Source: Gavia stellata
Lineage: Eukaryota; Chordata; Aves; Gaviiformes; Gaviidae
NCBI RefSeq assembly: GCF_030936135.1
Contig: NC_082602.1
Location: 248,001 to 312,000, forward strand
Direction of reading: 5' to 3'
DNA: 64,000 nucleotides
Shown piece after piece: positions 1 through 12,500 of the stretch. Position numbers and translations under genes: made by a program. Under the pieces are notes generated by a model. It saw only the letters and a program-made list of their open reading frames with translations. It was not told the origin of the DNA and made no database searches. Each line of letters begins with the position of its first letter. Position 1 is the stretch's first letter.

Positions 1-544
1 GCCAACTGAGTCACCGGCCCCCCCCGACAGCGCGCCGCAGGCCGGTGGTGACAAATCCCCGTTCCCTCGTGGGAGCCTCCTGGCCAAGGTGCCTTCCCCC
101 CCCCCCACAGCGTGGGGAGGGGTCCTGCACCTCAGGGCCCCTTTCCCCAACCCTCACCCTCGAACGAGCCCCAGGGGGGGGTGATGCCAGCCATGCCCAC
201 TTCATCCCCCCCCACCGCGATGTCGGGGCTCAGCCTGGCAGCCCCCACCTTGCCGAGCTGGGACCCGTCCCCAAACCGCCCCCCCCCGGCTCCCACCTTC
301 CGCACCCCTTCCCCGTGCGCTTCCCACGCATCCCCTTCATTCTCGCAGGGAAAAGCAGCCCCCCCCTTCCCTCCCCAGCCCCGCGCCCCCCGGTACCTCT
401 AAACCTGCCCCACGGTAGAAGACACACAGACACCCCACACTCGGGGGGGGGGCTTTTGCCCCCAAAACTTCCCACCCGTCCCGTCGGCGGAGCACTGCTG
501 CCCACCCTGCCCGGGACCCCCCACCCCGTCCGCCCCACACTCAC
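1..544 (-). other. Presumed intron 1 of the ADAM8-like gene
   Basis: This stretch follows the donor site of the signal-peptide exon on the minus strand. It is C-rich on the plus strand with many poly-C runs. I see no second coding exon with convincing splice sites, so exon 2 probably lies beyond the left edge. Confidence 0.4.
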
Positions 545-602
545 CGTGGACCAACGGCAGCAGCAGCACGAACCGGGGGAGGAGGAGGAGCACCGGGGCC
601 AT
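545..602 (-). CDS. ADAM8: Signal-peptide first exon, probably ADAM8 exon 1 (partial gene)
   Basis: The minus-strand ATG at 602 opens a short peptide, MAPVLLLLPRFVLLLPLVHG, with an uninterrupted leucine-rich core typical of a secretory signal peptide. The frame runs into a clean donor (GTGAGT, from 544 downward), leaving 19 full codons plus one base. Just upstream are GC boxes. The assignment to ADAM8, a membrane metalloprotease-disintegrin, rests on synteny: in human, ADAM8 lies next to the 3' end of TUBGCP2 on the same strand, and here TUBGCP2 ends about 2.9 kb upstream of this exon. The peptide itself is too short to identify the family. The rest of the gene (prodomain, metalloprotease, disintegrin, membrane segment) must lie left of the window. 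It could be the first exon of another secreted protein. Confidence 0.45.
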
Positions 603-604
603 GG

Positions 605-765
605 TTTGGGGTTGGGGGGTAGGGGGGTGCCCGCGGTGCGCGGCCCCAAATACCGCCGCGTCGCACCGCGCCGACAGCTCCCGCCCGTCGTGACTCAACG
701 GCCACTCGCGGGACGGGACGGGGCGGGACGGGGCGGGGATGGGGCCGCCCCCGACTTGGGGGGGG
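605..765 (-). promoter_or_regulatory. GC-rich promoter of the ADAM8-like gene
   Basis: Immediately upstream of the signal-peptide exon lie several GC-box-like motifs in a row (GGGACGGGGCGGGACGGGGC around 709-740) and a high density of CpG. No TATA box is obvious. Placement upstream of a start codon and the composition support a CpG-type promoter; the start site cannot be fixed by eye. Confidence 0.45.
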
Positions 766-779
766 GGGGGTGTCGGTGA

Positions 780-1570
780 GGAGTGGGGCTGGGAGAGCCT
801 CGGGGTGGGGTTGGTCTGTGGGGTAGCGGGGGGGGGGTGTCCGTGGGGTAGCGGAGAGGGTCCCTACAGCACTGGGGAGTGCCCACGGGGCGTCGGGGGG
901 TGTCCGTGAGTCACTCCGTGGGGTATCAGTGTGCATGTGGCAGTGGGGCGGAGTGTGTGGGGGGGTCCGAGTGGCACTGGGGACTGTCTGCGGGGTTTCG
1001 GGGTGAGCCCAAGGGGCATGGGGGTGGGCCCACCGCCTCCAGAGGCACATCGGGGGCACTGCAGGGGTCCGTAGGGCATTGAGGGGGTGACAGGAGGGCT
1101 TCAGGGGTGGGGGGTGGGGGCTCACTCGGAGGGGATGGGGTGGCTGAGCCGCCGCAGGAGGCAGTGGGGCTGGGAGTGTCCCGTGGGGCACTGGGGAGCG
1201 TCTGTGGGGTATGGAGAGGGTGTCCATGGGGCGCTGGGGGAGGTGTCCGTGGGGCACTGGAGGTCCCCACTTGGCTCTAAGGTGACAGAGGGGCTGGAGG
1301 GGCCGGGGACATTGAGCAGTGGCCACTGGACGTGAAGGGGGTGTCTGTGGGGCACTGGGGTGGCCCCAAAGTGATGCAGGAGCTGAGGGTGGCTGGACTG
1401 CCAGAGGGCAGCAGTGGGAGCGGGGAGGCATTGGGGAGGTATCGGTGGGGCGTTGAGATGATGGAGCACTGAGATGATGGAGGGGCTGGGGTCACCTTGG
1501 GGGGGGCTGAGCTGTCAGGAGGCCCCGGGGGGACCGTGGGACATCAGGGTGTATCAGTGGGGCACTTGGG
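780..1570. repeat. Degenerate G-rich tandem repeat
   Basis: A core resembling GTGTCCGTGGGGCACTGGGG recurs many times with irregular spacing (for example near 839, 1170, 1245 and 1340) and with insertions between copies. It looks like an old, decayed minisatellite upstream of the ADAM8-like promoter. Long open frames across it on the minus strand follow from stop-poor low-complexity sequence and are not genes. Confidence 0.5.
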
Positions 1571-3240
1571 ACCCTCCCCGATCCCAAAGGATCGGAGGGG
1601 CTGGGACCACCACATGGGGCTGAGCTGGGAGGCGCAGTGCACCCTGAGCTCTCCGCTCTGCCACGGAGCTGACTGCTGTCTCCCCCTTGTTCCACAGAAC
1701 ATCCCAGGTCGGAAGGGCCACAATTTGGGGGTAACTGAAGTTACCCGTCGATGCGTTCTCACGCAAACAGCAGGAGCCAAAGGCTGGTGTGACACTGCCC
1801 CACCAGCATCACCCCCTCTGCCTGGGGCAGGCATAGCGAGGGGGCCACATCCAGCTGGCGGGCTGTGGTACGGGGTGCGACAAGCACCCCACCCCGGGCT
1901 GTAGGTGACCTCCTGGGGGCTTTCTTGCAGGTCGCAGGGAGCAGCACGGGATCCCGTGGAGGTGGAGCACCCACGTCTCCTACAGAAGGGGTGTGCAAGG
2001 AGGGGAAGACCCTCTCCCGGGAGAGGGGTGCCTGTCTCCCCCCTAAAATTGTGAGAGGGGTGCACAGAACCGTCTACATGTGTGCACACACGGGTGCGAG
2101 TGGGACATCTTGGGATTACTCACAGATGGGCGCTTAGAAATTTGCTGTTGATTTTAAAAATTAACATTTCAGAAATATCTATTACTTCTGCTGAGACTCA
2201 ATGCTTGCTGGTTAATTATGTGTTATTAATCTATAAACGGCTTCAATCCTGATTTAATTTAAATTGCGTGAACTGAGTTTTTTCCTGCGACAGCCACCAC
2301 GCTGCTCATTGGTGTAAAAAATGTGACGGGGACACAGTGAGGTGCCAGGGGAGTCTCTCAAGCCTGAGACGTTGGGCACTGAGAGGCGAGCAGGTTCCTC
2401 CGGGGACCTGGGCCCCTCTGCCTCTCCACCCGGAGCTCGAGGGACAGGCTGTGAAGTCTGTAGATCCACAGACACTTAATGGGAAGAGCAGGTCAACTTG
2501 TCCAAGCCTCCCCGGACTGAGAGGCCACCTCGGTGGGGGGAATCGGAAGCTTTCCCTTCTCCATGAACTGCACAAGTCCTTTCCCTCAAGAGCCAGATGA
2601 TGCTGGCTGAGGTCTCGGTCCTCAACCTTCAGACGAAGGAATTCAGTCCTCCAGACCCAGGACTGGTGGTCTCCATCCTCTCCTTGGGTCTCTCTCCCTC
2701 GGCCAAGCTGGAGGACCAGCTTTAGGCCACCAGAGCAAAGAGAACCTGGCTCTTCCCTCTAACGCGCTCTAGAAGGTCCTTGCAAAGGAGGAGGTGAGGG
2801 AGAGGAAGGGCAGGTCATTAAGAGGAGCACTCAGCCCTGTATCCGCAGCCCTCGCACGCCTCCCCAGGTTCACACACCTGCCACCGAGGCCTCTGGGTCT
2901 CCGGCATGCGTCTTGGATACCACTTGCTCCTGGGAGACACTTCTCTTCCACCCTCTACCACACCTGCTCCCAAACTGGCTCAAGCAATTTTTATGGCTGC
3001 ACAACTCTGCAAGATACCCTGAAAGTCCTCTGCTGAGGACTCGGACAATATAATACAAACATCACATACCCGCTCATCAGCTCCAAACCCCACCTCGTCG
3101 GTTAGAGCAGCTGGTGAGCTTCATTCCACTCCCAACTAGGGTCTCCCCTCAAAATAATGCCAGATCCCTGTGAGCTGACCGAAATTTAGTCACCTAGAAG
3201 ACTAATTTGCACCCTGAGTTCCGCTAACAGACAAAATAAC
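1571..3240. other. Intergenic stretch, no gene seen
   Basis: This lies between the ADAM8-like promoter and the TUBGCP2 3' end. Composition changes from GC-rich (to about 2100) to mixed and AT-richer. I see no exon flanked by good splice sites and no recognisable repeat family. Confidence 0.5.
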
Positions 3241-3254
3241 CCTGATTATTTTTT

Positions 3255-3264
3255 TTTATTTATT
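3255..3264 (-). terminator. TUBGCP2: Polyadenylation signals of TUBGCP2
   Basis: Two overlapping AATAAA hexamers on the minus strand (3259-3264 and 3255-3260) lie about 260 bases after the TUBGCP2 stop codon, giving a short 3' UTR. Confidence 0.6.
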
Positions 3265-3519
3265 TTACAACACACAAATACATCATTTTACAATGCAGTA
3301 AAAAAAAAAAGACTTAACAAAAGCCTCTCGGAAGAGAAAATCCATTACATACGTGTCGGGAGACTGAACATTCCCCTGTCTCTGGGACAACCCTTACGGT
3401 TCGTTTCCAGCTCACACGGTGAATGTAGAGGGTTGAGTACTCCTAGCTCGAAGCGAGTGAGTGTCCGGTTCTCTGCTGGTGCAGAAGAAGCGGCGGCTGA
3501 ACGGGGCAGCGGCAGGGCT

Positions 3520-6500
3520 TCACTGGGCAGGTACGGCCAGGCGGGGAAGCAGGGGAGCTGCCTTCTGGCTGCGCTCGGCAGACATGTGCTCCAAGCGCTC
3601 GGTGTAGAACCCGTTGAAGTCCAACCTGAGAGACAAAAAACCCAGAAGTTTCGGCAGCCCGCTGGCTCAACGCTGCCCAAGAGCTGCATGCAGCCAGCCG
3701 AATGCGCTGCCAAGGGCCCCCGAGAACTCGCCGCCGTAAGTGCCGCAGCGCACGGGCTTGTCGAGGCAGCAAGGGGATCCAAAAATACATAAACTCTTTT
3801 ACAGGGTCAGACGAATTTTAGGACAAAGTTGAAATGAGGGGCGCGAAGCAAAGCAAGTCTCGCTGCGGGAAGCAGCGGAGGATGCTTGCCTGTGCAGCAA
3901 GGGGGTCTGCGCCGCAGCACGGACCTCTCAAGCAGCCGCGCTCCCCGTGCCCACCCCGCAGAGCACAGCCTTGCTCTTACCCAACCATGGCCCCTGGAGG
4001 AGAAACCTCTCCCAGGGCATCAGCTGAATGTGGCCACACTGCAGCGAGCTCCGGACCTGCCATCCCCGCACGGGACGGCCCCGGGCTGGGCAGACACAGC
4101 GGCTGGTTCAGAGCAAGACGGGGACGTCCGCAATGTCCCACAGGTGTTGACGGTGACACCTCTTCTGCGCTTGTCCCCTGACAACAGGCTAAACTTCACC
4201 TGTTCTTTACAGGCGTACAAAATACATCGGGAAGAACCAATTGCTAATAGCTGCTTCTCCGGAGCCACAGCTCGAACACACAACCCTGGAGACGCATCAC
4301 TCGGGGACAAGGCGCCAGGGGTGAGGGCTCCTCACTCTCCGCACCTTCCCGGCCACTTCCCACCACTGCTTAATACCAGAGTTCACCACCGTTGAACTCC
4401 GCTATTAATTCCCGTATGAAATCCACCACATTATCCCCCGTAACTACCACGAAACGTCGCAGTTCCCATTGCCACCACCTCCTGGCTAACACAAGTATGC
4501 TTCAAGCAGATTCACCATCGAAGAAGACGAGTAACGTTGGAAGACGCTCAGCCAAAATCACAAGTACTGCTGATACTTGTAAACGCCTCTCCAAAGCGGG
4601 CAACATCAGCAATATCCCAATCCTGTCTCCTTGATAATCCAAAATGATGCCACAAAACCACCCAGCTCCACGACTTCCTTAGGCAGATCTCTGCACTACG
4701 AAGCCGACTAAGACATGCGCAGCCCTTAAAAACATGTGCCCTGGGAACACTAAGCAACAGTCGATACAAGCCTGTGAATCACACAAAAGTTACTCTCTTC
4801 ATTTCTCAAATTAAGTTGCTCCAATACTAAATGAATGGGCACAATATTTGAGTTTCATGTTGCTTAACAACCTTACACAAATGGCAACAAATTGTTCCTT
4901 GACATTTTTTGGTGACTGCAGAAAACAGAGCCTCGACAGATGGAATTTATCTGTTGCTCTCTCCTGGTTGAAAAGCTTACATCTCTTTCATCCTTTTAGT
5001 GTTGTACAAAGGAAACCCGACACTGAGGCGGGCATATTTACCGAACTTGGATTCAAATATAAGGCCAGGACTCATTTACAACCTTGCTTTGAGGATCTGT
5101 TCCACTTCTAAAGTTGCTTTTTTCCAAACTTCTTGAATTGCAGGTTTTGATTTGCTCCCCTTTCAGCTACGTTTTTAGGGTTAAATGATCTTTGATAGCT
5201 ATCTCTTAAGAATTTGCATGGTGCTTCCTCAAACTCTGCTTACACTGCAGTTTCTTGTTTTGCGGCTAGAACTTTTATTCACTGGGGTTTGCATCACTTT
5301 GTACGTCCTACTGGTCTTACGCTAAGCTCAGTCATTGCTGTTTCCTCCAAACTGGTAAAGGAAGGATATCTGATGAATGCTAACAGCATTTCTAAGTCTT
5401 TGGAATTAAGTAATCCTTCTGGCAAAGTCCTCTAAGCTGTAATTCTTCTCCTTTTCACTACTGGGATGTGAAGGAGGGACTCTAAGAGATTTTCTGCAGT
5501 TGCCAACCCTCTGTCAGCAATGCTACCGACAGAGCCAAGGCACCTGCGCAGGACTTCAGCACACCGAAGATCTGAGAGATACGTGTGAGCTTCCCCGCTT
5601 TGAAGGAAACCCTCTGGATCTCCATCGTCTGTTGTTTCGTGCTACAAAAACGATGGTTGTGCCTCAGTTACTCAGTACTGTAAACTGAATAAATGTTAAG
5701 CAGGATCAAATAAACAAAAGCACAGTACCAGAATTATGAATAAAAGGGATATTTTGTTATCTATCTTACAAGTTGACTGTCACCCTTGAAAAGCAGTCAT
5801 ATAAAAAGGTTATCATTTAGAAGAAAAGACTGGTATGTCTCATAAACTCTTCCTTCTCTCTCTCAAATATGTTATTTCAGATGGCAACCGTCTCCGCTCT
5901 GGTTCTTGGGTTCCTGTTGCCATAGAGTCCAGGACTCGATCCAATCATCCCTACAGACTGAATGAGAGCTAAATGTCACGTCTGGGCATTCATCGTGGGA
6001 CTTCCACTCTTTAAAACATCACCGAGCAGCCTGTAGAAACAGGAAGACATGTTCTGTCGCATGGCCTGTTAACATGCCCTATTTCAGTTAAGGAAACGGC
6101 GACATTTGGTTTGTCAGTGAAGGTCCAGCTGCGTCCAACATCTTGGTGAAGACTCACGTGGTCCAAAATTGTCCAAACTGGGGGACTTGATAGTGATGAC
6201 AGTCCTGATGACCCAGTATTTCCTCTGCAGCCCTTGAACAGAACTGGGGCATGGAAATAACAGGGGGCAAAGGACTCAGACCCTCTTCTGAACTGGTGGC
6301 AGCTTAGGTCACCATTCTCAATGCAAACCGCTAACGGAAGCATTTTGTTTTCTCACAACCCACCTGAATCACCATCCTTCTCCTTTCTCCTGAAGCAGGA
6401 AGTACTCATTGTAAAAAACAACTTCTCCATATTTGGAAGAACTGGTTCCAGAGCTTCCACAGCTCAGGAGTCACCTCCTGCCACACCTAACACTCGTGTG

Positions 6501-9500
6501 CGGCCTGTGAAACACAAAGGCATCTGGTGGAGGATAGCTCCTGGCCAGGGCACCATGGACCCACAACTGAAGAAGCTACACAGCCAGTCTCCGTGGTGCA
6601 GCATCAGTTTGTCCCACCGTCCTGGTAGAAGCATAAAGCTCTCACAAGGGCGGGGAGGCAATGATAAAAGGGGCGAACCTCCGATGCTCAGCGTAGGAGC
6701 AGTGCTGGAAGGAGAACACCACCTGAGCTACTGCCAGAAAAGGCCTTACCTACATCAGTGTCTGGCATCACACGTGATAAAAGTGTGATGGAAGGCCGCA
6801 GGACTTCTGCTGTTGCATGGTGTAAAGACTGGTCAAGGACTTGACGCTGTTGACTTCTTGAGTAGGCTGAGAACAACTCCAGCCTTGGACTGAGTGGGTG
6901 ATGCCACCAATGGGACGATCTCCACGTGTTCTTTACAAGACTCAAAGACCGTGGGGTCATGATGCTCTTCTGTTAAAAGAGCAGGCAACTCGGTCTTCAC
7001 CATTGTATTGGCCCTGCCCTGTGCCACCTGCAACGATGTCCAAGCGGCTGGATCACGGAGTTAGTTGTCATTAAGATCTCCCGGATGGAGCATCATAAAA
7101 AAGCCCGTCTGTTCGAACTTGTACTGGTAATGATAAAAATGTAAGCGCCTGATAAAGAAGGAAGCAGGACTGGAGCACTGAGGAGGAGTAAATGTTCTTG
7201 CCTGGATGACTCAACCGCTTGTGGTCTCGATCCCTGAATCTAGCCTGACTCCGTATGCTACCATGACACCTAGGAGTGATGGCAGCGAGGGGAGCTTAAG
7301 AGCTTAATCCCTTTGGCCTGTCAGTTTTTCTCCAGATGGATCCTGCCTGCAATCTACAACAGTCCAATGATGATGAACAGTGATGCCCAGGCAGATGAAG
7401 GTTGACATAAAGTGTCCGGAAGGCCTCGATAAGCTGCACCATCATTTCCTAAAAGGATTTGCAGAGACTTAGCTGTCCTGGTTAGTCCTGAAAGGAACAG
7501 CAATCACTTGTACAGTTGGAGCCTCTACTCACAGCCACAAAAAAAGTCTTTGAAGAATTTCCAAGATAAGGAGATCTCTGACTCTGGTCACTTCAGAGAT
7601 GGAGTGAATCAGAGTTATTAGGACTGTGGAGAAGGGGTCCTCACCTACCTTCCCACCTCAGGGACTAAGTATCAACCAAGAAGGGCAGTTCTGGTCACAG
7701 GAAGATAAGCTCCTACCCTCACAGGGAATGGAAGCAGGAGAGTTAAGAGCAGCAAGCAGTTCTGTGGCACTGCATTTCCTTTCAGACGCTTGTGAGTATC
7801 CCTGTCCTCCTTAAATAAGGAATACAATCCTACAAGGAAGAAGACATGACATGTAATTCTGTAGAGTGCTGTGGGAGCTGGTGGGCTCGGCTCCACTCCT
7901 GGAAGCACCTATAGTAACAGGGATGACACGTTTTAGTGTTCAACCTTGGCCTGAGCTGTGTGACCACATCCCAGAGAGAGCAGCAGATGCTAACACAGGA
8001 GGCCAGGGGCTGCGTAAATGCATGGTAGCTGCTGGTCAGCAAGATCTCAGAAGTAAAGGACAACTGGAAGCCCAGTCTCCTGCCGGAATACTTCACAAAA
8101 CGGTGTTTGCAAAGGTTGGTACCAGGAATCCTGGACAGCCATGTCAGATGCTGTTAGAAAAGGACAATGAAAGCACCTTTTCTCTCTCTGTTTTCAGGTG
8201 TAGCCCATCTCAACAGAGGTGAAAGGGTTATCACCCAGCCATAAAAGACATCTGGTACAGAAGGGCAGCGAACAGAACTTGATGGTTGCAGGTTAATATT
8301 CTTATGGTTTTCCTGAAAATTAAGTTAAAGGATGGGAAGGACCTAGAAAAAGTACAGTTCACAAAGACCAAAGCAGAAGAGCAATAAGACTACACTTAAA
8401 TAAAACAAAACAAAACAAAACAGAGGACAAAGCACAGTTAGGAGAAAGCCCTTTAGTCCTATATGGTTAAAAAGAACTAAATAAGGATCTACTCTGTTCT
8501 GTACTAAATATCAAAGGGGTTGGGGCACGAATCCCTACAGCACCAAGGGAAGAAAGAAAATGTATGTGATTAACCAGTTATCAGGCACATTTATGAACAA
8601 AATTACGTATCGCCGACAACTGATTCTAGCATATCTACCGCTGAAAAGCATTACAACTTTAGACGAAAAACATTCTTAAAAGTAAGGAGTGCTCCTTGGT
8701 AAACCAAGGGCTTTCCTCAGAAAAAGATGAAAGGAAACAATCAACACCTAAAAATGACCTTAATTTCTGGCTAGTCCTGTAAGAGCTGTTTACAGTCGCT
8801 TACACATGAAAATAAGGCTACACACCGGCTTACAGACAGCATGAAGAGGCTAATGGATGTTTAGGATGGCTTTGTTTTCTGTGCCCTAGCTAACAGCAAT
8901 GACAAAGAAGGTAAGTCTCAAGTGTTCTAGGCTCACGCGCACCGTAACAGTGCAAATGTGTCTATTAGGCTTACAGACATAGAACAAGCGCTTAAAAAAG
9001 TGTTGGTGTTGAAATATTTTGTATTCATTAAAATCCTGGCCTCTTAAAATTATGCCTATACACAATATATATCCTGCCTCTTCACTGTAAAAAATGAATT
9101 GGTTTTCGTATACGCCTAACAGCCTGCAAGCAGCATTTCTGAAGCGGTACGGTCTTCGCCAGGTGTGAGGTGGCTGGCAACCAGCAGCTCTTACATGCGA
9201 CTTCCACCAAGGTGACTCTTTGAGTTAGGAGATGCCAACTGCTGACCCTCGCTTGCCTTCCTATTCCGCGGTTATACGCATGCCTCAGCTGAACATTTCC
9301 AATCTGCAGGCTGCTAGGTTTCGTGGCTGCTTAACTCTTGAAAAACATATTCCAGCCACAAACACTAAAAGCTGCTCCCAGCAGCAAACTCCATAGTTGC
9401 GGTTATTTCTGTTTTGCTCCTGAAGAGCTGGTATCAGGATCAGAGTGAGAAGCATTCTGCTTGCACAGCACATGTGCTCAACTCTGGGTAATGATCCTAG

Positions 9501-12500
9501 AGCATTATCTGTGGTTCTTCAAAGCTAGAAGTACCATGGCAGGTCCCTCTAGGCTACACCAATCTGTAACACGGGTCTTAAAAAGCCCAGCAACACGAAT
9601 ATCTATGACTCTTGTAGCAAAAACAAACATTAATCATTCCAAAGAAGGCCCTGTGCATCTCATTTTATTGAAAAAGAAACACAGAGGTTATAAACCTGGC
9701 AGTAAAACCCAGATCTCCTTCTCTCTCTCTCTCTCTCTCTCTCTTCCTGCAGTGCGTCTTGTGTACCTGACTTTTAGGCATTACTGGAGGAATTTTGATT
9801 TCTAGGAAGCTAGAAATTGTGGGTGAGGCCACAATAAAAACATACTATTTAAATAAATACAAGATGTGAACTTAAAACAAAATAGCCGCTTACAATCAAT
9901 CCCTTGCACCGTTTCCTCATCTTGGAATACTTACACTGTATTTAGGAATCAGCTTATTCACTGTCTACACAGTGAGACAATCCCCAAGAAAACTAACACT
10001 TGCATTACATTTACAACCTTAATAGATAAATTTCACATTTCAAAGGAACGTGGGGTTTTTTTAAAGCCTTGGGTTGAAATGCAAAGCAGTATTTCTTACG
10101 ATTTCAGTGTTTTCATTGATGGGGCACACATGCACATTTATAAACAGCAGTTATTCTTCTTGAGATGAATTTGGGAACCACAGGAGGGGATGTTACAGAG
10201 AGAAAACTACTGGCTCACCTGTAGATGATGTTGAGCATGCTGTGCTCACAGTCATTGGTGCTGTAAACGCTCAGTTTGTCCAACAGGTCCAGCAGATGTG
10301 TTGAGAAATTGCTATCAAACTTGTTGATTGTTGCTTCGAAGCCAGATGTCAGGTGGAGGTTGTCGGCATGCTCTGCTAAAAGCTATCAAGGCAAAGCCAC
10401 AGTGGCCCCATGTGTTTGCTGATTCGCACTTGCCAAAGAGATGCAATTATTCCTTCCCTATTTCCTAACCTGCTCAAAAATACTGCCATAAAACTTAACA
10501 GTCGCTCACTTAACAGTCGCTCAGCCACTAAAATAAATCTTTCGAAGCAGTTGCAAGGTCCTTGGTAGTTAAAAACCTTGCTATGCCTGTCTGGGAGAAC
10601 CCCAGAGCAGATCCCAGTAGAGTTATCCTCAAACATATGCTGTCGTTATTTATTTTCAAGCAGGAGGAAAAGCCAGTAAGCAGAAAGTGAGTGTTCCCTA
10701 AGACAGGTTGTAACCTCTGGAGCACTCCAATTGCCTTTCAAGTGTGACGGACCCTCTGTGCGCCAGAGACGGGCTTTCAGTGGGACAGGAAGCAGCCTGC
10801 TCACCGCAGAGCATGCCAAACAAATCGCTTAGTACGTGTTCATCTAGATAGAGAAATATGGACAAGACAAATACCCCAGATATGAAAGGGATGGGCTGCA
10901 AAGAGTCACACCTGACAGTTTATTGGCTCATCCATCACAAAATGCTAGTTCTGGCAATAAGAAAGTCTGTATGTGCAGAAAGTCTTGCAGAAAGCCTGTA
11001 TGTGGGTACCCACTGCACAGCTGGAAATACAACTAAGAACTTAAAAACAAGTGCAGGGACTGCTGTGGGAGACAGGGTCTTCAGAGCAGACTTTGAGAAC
11101 ACCATCAGTGCTCCACGCTGCCCTCAAAAATGCCCACAATTCTGCAAAGATTCTGCTTTTGGGGCCAGAGGTGCTCTAGAACTAGGAAGGTCTATCTGCA
11201 AGAGGTAGGACAGCCACTCTGACCAGACTGCAACTCAGGCAGCATTCACAGAGGAAAGGGCCCAGCCGTCCATCCCGTGTCCCACCTTGTTAGTTAGCTT
11301 CTTCTTTGCCGTCTCTTCAGCACGCTCCTCCTCTGTTGGCGGGCCCAGCATTGTGCCGTGCTCTAAGGTGAGCCGGTCCATCTCGTTATCCAGCTTCATG
11401 CTCTGGGTGAACCTCTTGGAAGGGCAGAGGGTTGGAGAAATGGTTAGATCCTGTTTTTTCAATTATGGCAAAGCATGAGGCTGACTCAGTTCTGCTAGCC
11501 CTGCAGCTAGCTAACTCAAATGAAAGCTAACTCTGAGATTAAATTTACCATGTTAATACACAAAGCTCCCTAAACCCAAAGGAAGGTGGGGTTTTTTTGA
11601 AGCTATGGGCTCCCTGAGATGCTGGCTAGAGCATGTCCTGGGAAATCTCCACGGGTCCAATCGCCAGTCCTCACCTGACCCTCAAAAGAGCATGATAAAA
11701 AGTACAGAGCCCTACAACTTACACCTCAAATTCTGCTGCAGGACTGGATCAAGAGGGGTAATTTGGCTCATATGAACCTGATCCCAACACTGAAAAAGAA
11801 GAGCATAGAGAATTTTGTGGAGGGAGAAGCCACAGAAACCATTTGGGAGAAAGGATGAGGGTCTGAGCAGTTGAGCTCAAAACCCTGCTGGCGGGAGGAA
11901 CAGAGGCTCTTCCTCTTCCACATGCATCGAGGACAAGAGGGGTTGAGTTGAAAAAAAGGGACTGTCATAGCTGGCTGGCACCTAAAGCAGCTGGCAGCGG
12001 CATGGTCAATAACGGGGAGGCTGTACATACCTGCATGCAGTTTGTGAACATGACACAGACAGACATGAGCTTGGAGAAGATCTTCAGCAGCTCCGGGTTG
12101 GTTAGCATGCAGTCCTTCAAGCAGTTATCCAGGAAGCTTGTGTGGTGGCTCAGGACATCATCAATATTAGATGCCTGTGACAGGATAGAACAATAATGAA
12201 AAACCAAACCAGGACTGCTGTGCTGTACCAGACCAAAGCTCTAATCCAGTATCCTGCCTCTGTCAGTGACCTCTCAAACATGCTCTAGGGCATGTTAAGA
12301 TACTTCTCATGTACCTTCCAGCTTTGAGAAACATCCTGAGATGAAGACTGTATTTGCATTACCGCATTCAACAGCCCTTCGCAGGCTTTTTACCTTTGAT
12401 TTGTCACATCACCTTCTCAACCACATTATGGTTTCTTTAATGATCCAAACCCTCCACTGGAAAGGAGGCTCAGGATGGAGTTATCTGCTTTATGAACATG

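Larger units (their letters stand above)
3626..10218 (-). other. Last intron of TUBGCP2 (6.6 kb)
   Basis: This intron carries no exon I can support. It contains an AAAAC run at about 8402-8421 and a CT microsatellite at 9721-9744. The portion from about 5.9 to 8.2 kb has a richer, more gene-like composition than its flanks but no stop-free frame with splice sites and no match to a family I know. It may be an old interspersed element, but I cannot name it. Confidence 0.4.

Noticed and set aside
541-1431. 296-aa minus-strand open frame, Pro/His-rich
   Set aside because: It covers the degenerate G-rich repeat and reads the ADAM8-like exon in the wrong frame.
5035-5070. Possible tRNA-like B-box (GGATTCAAAT)
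   Set aside because: No matching A-box or cloverleaf stems could be drawn around it; no tRNA gene found in the window.
4392-8222. Several 60-155 aa open frames in the last TUBGCP2 intron
   Set aside because: No splice context, no family similarity, and frames on both strands overlap; treated as intron of unknown content.
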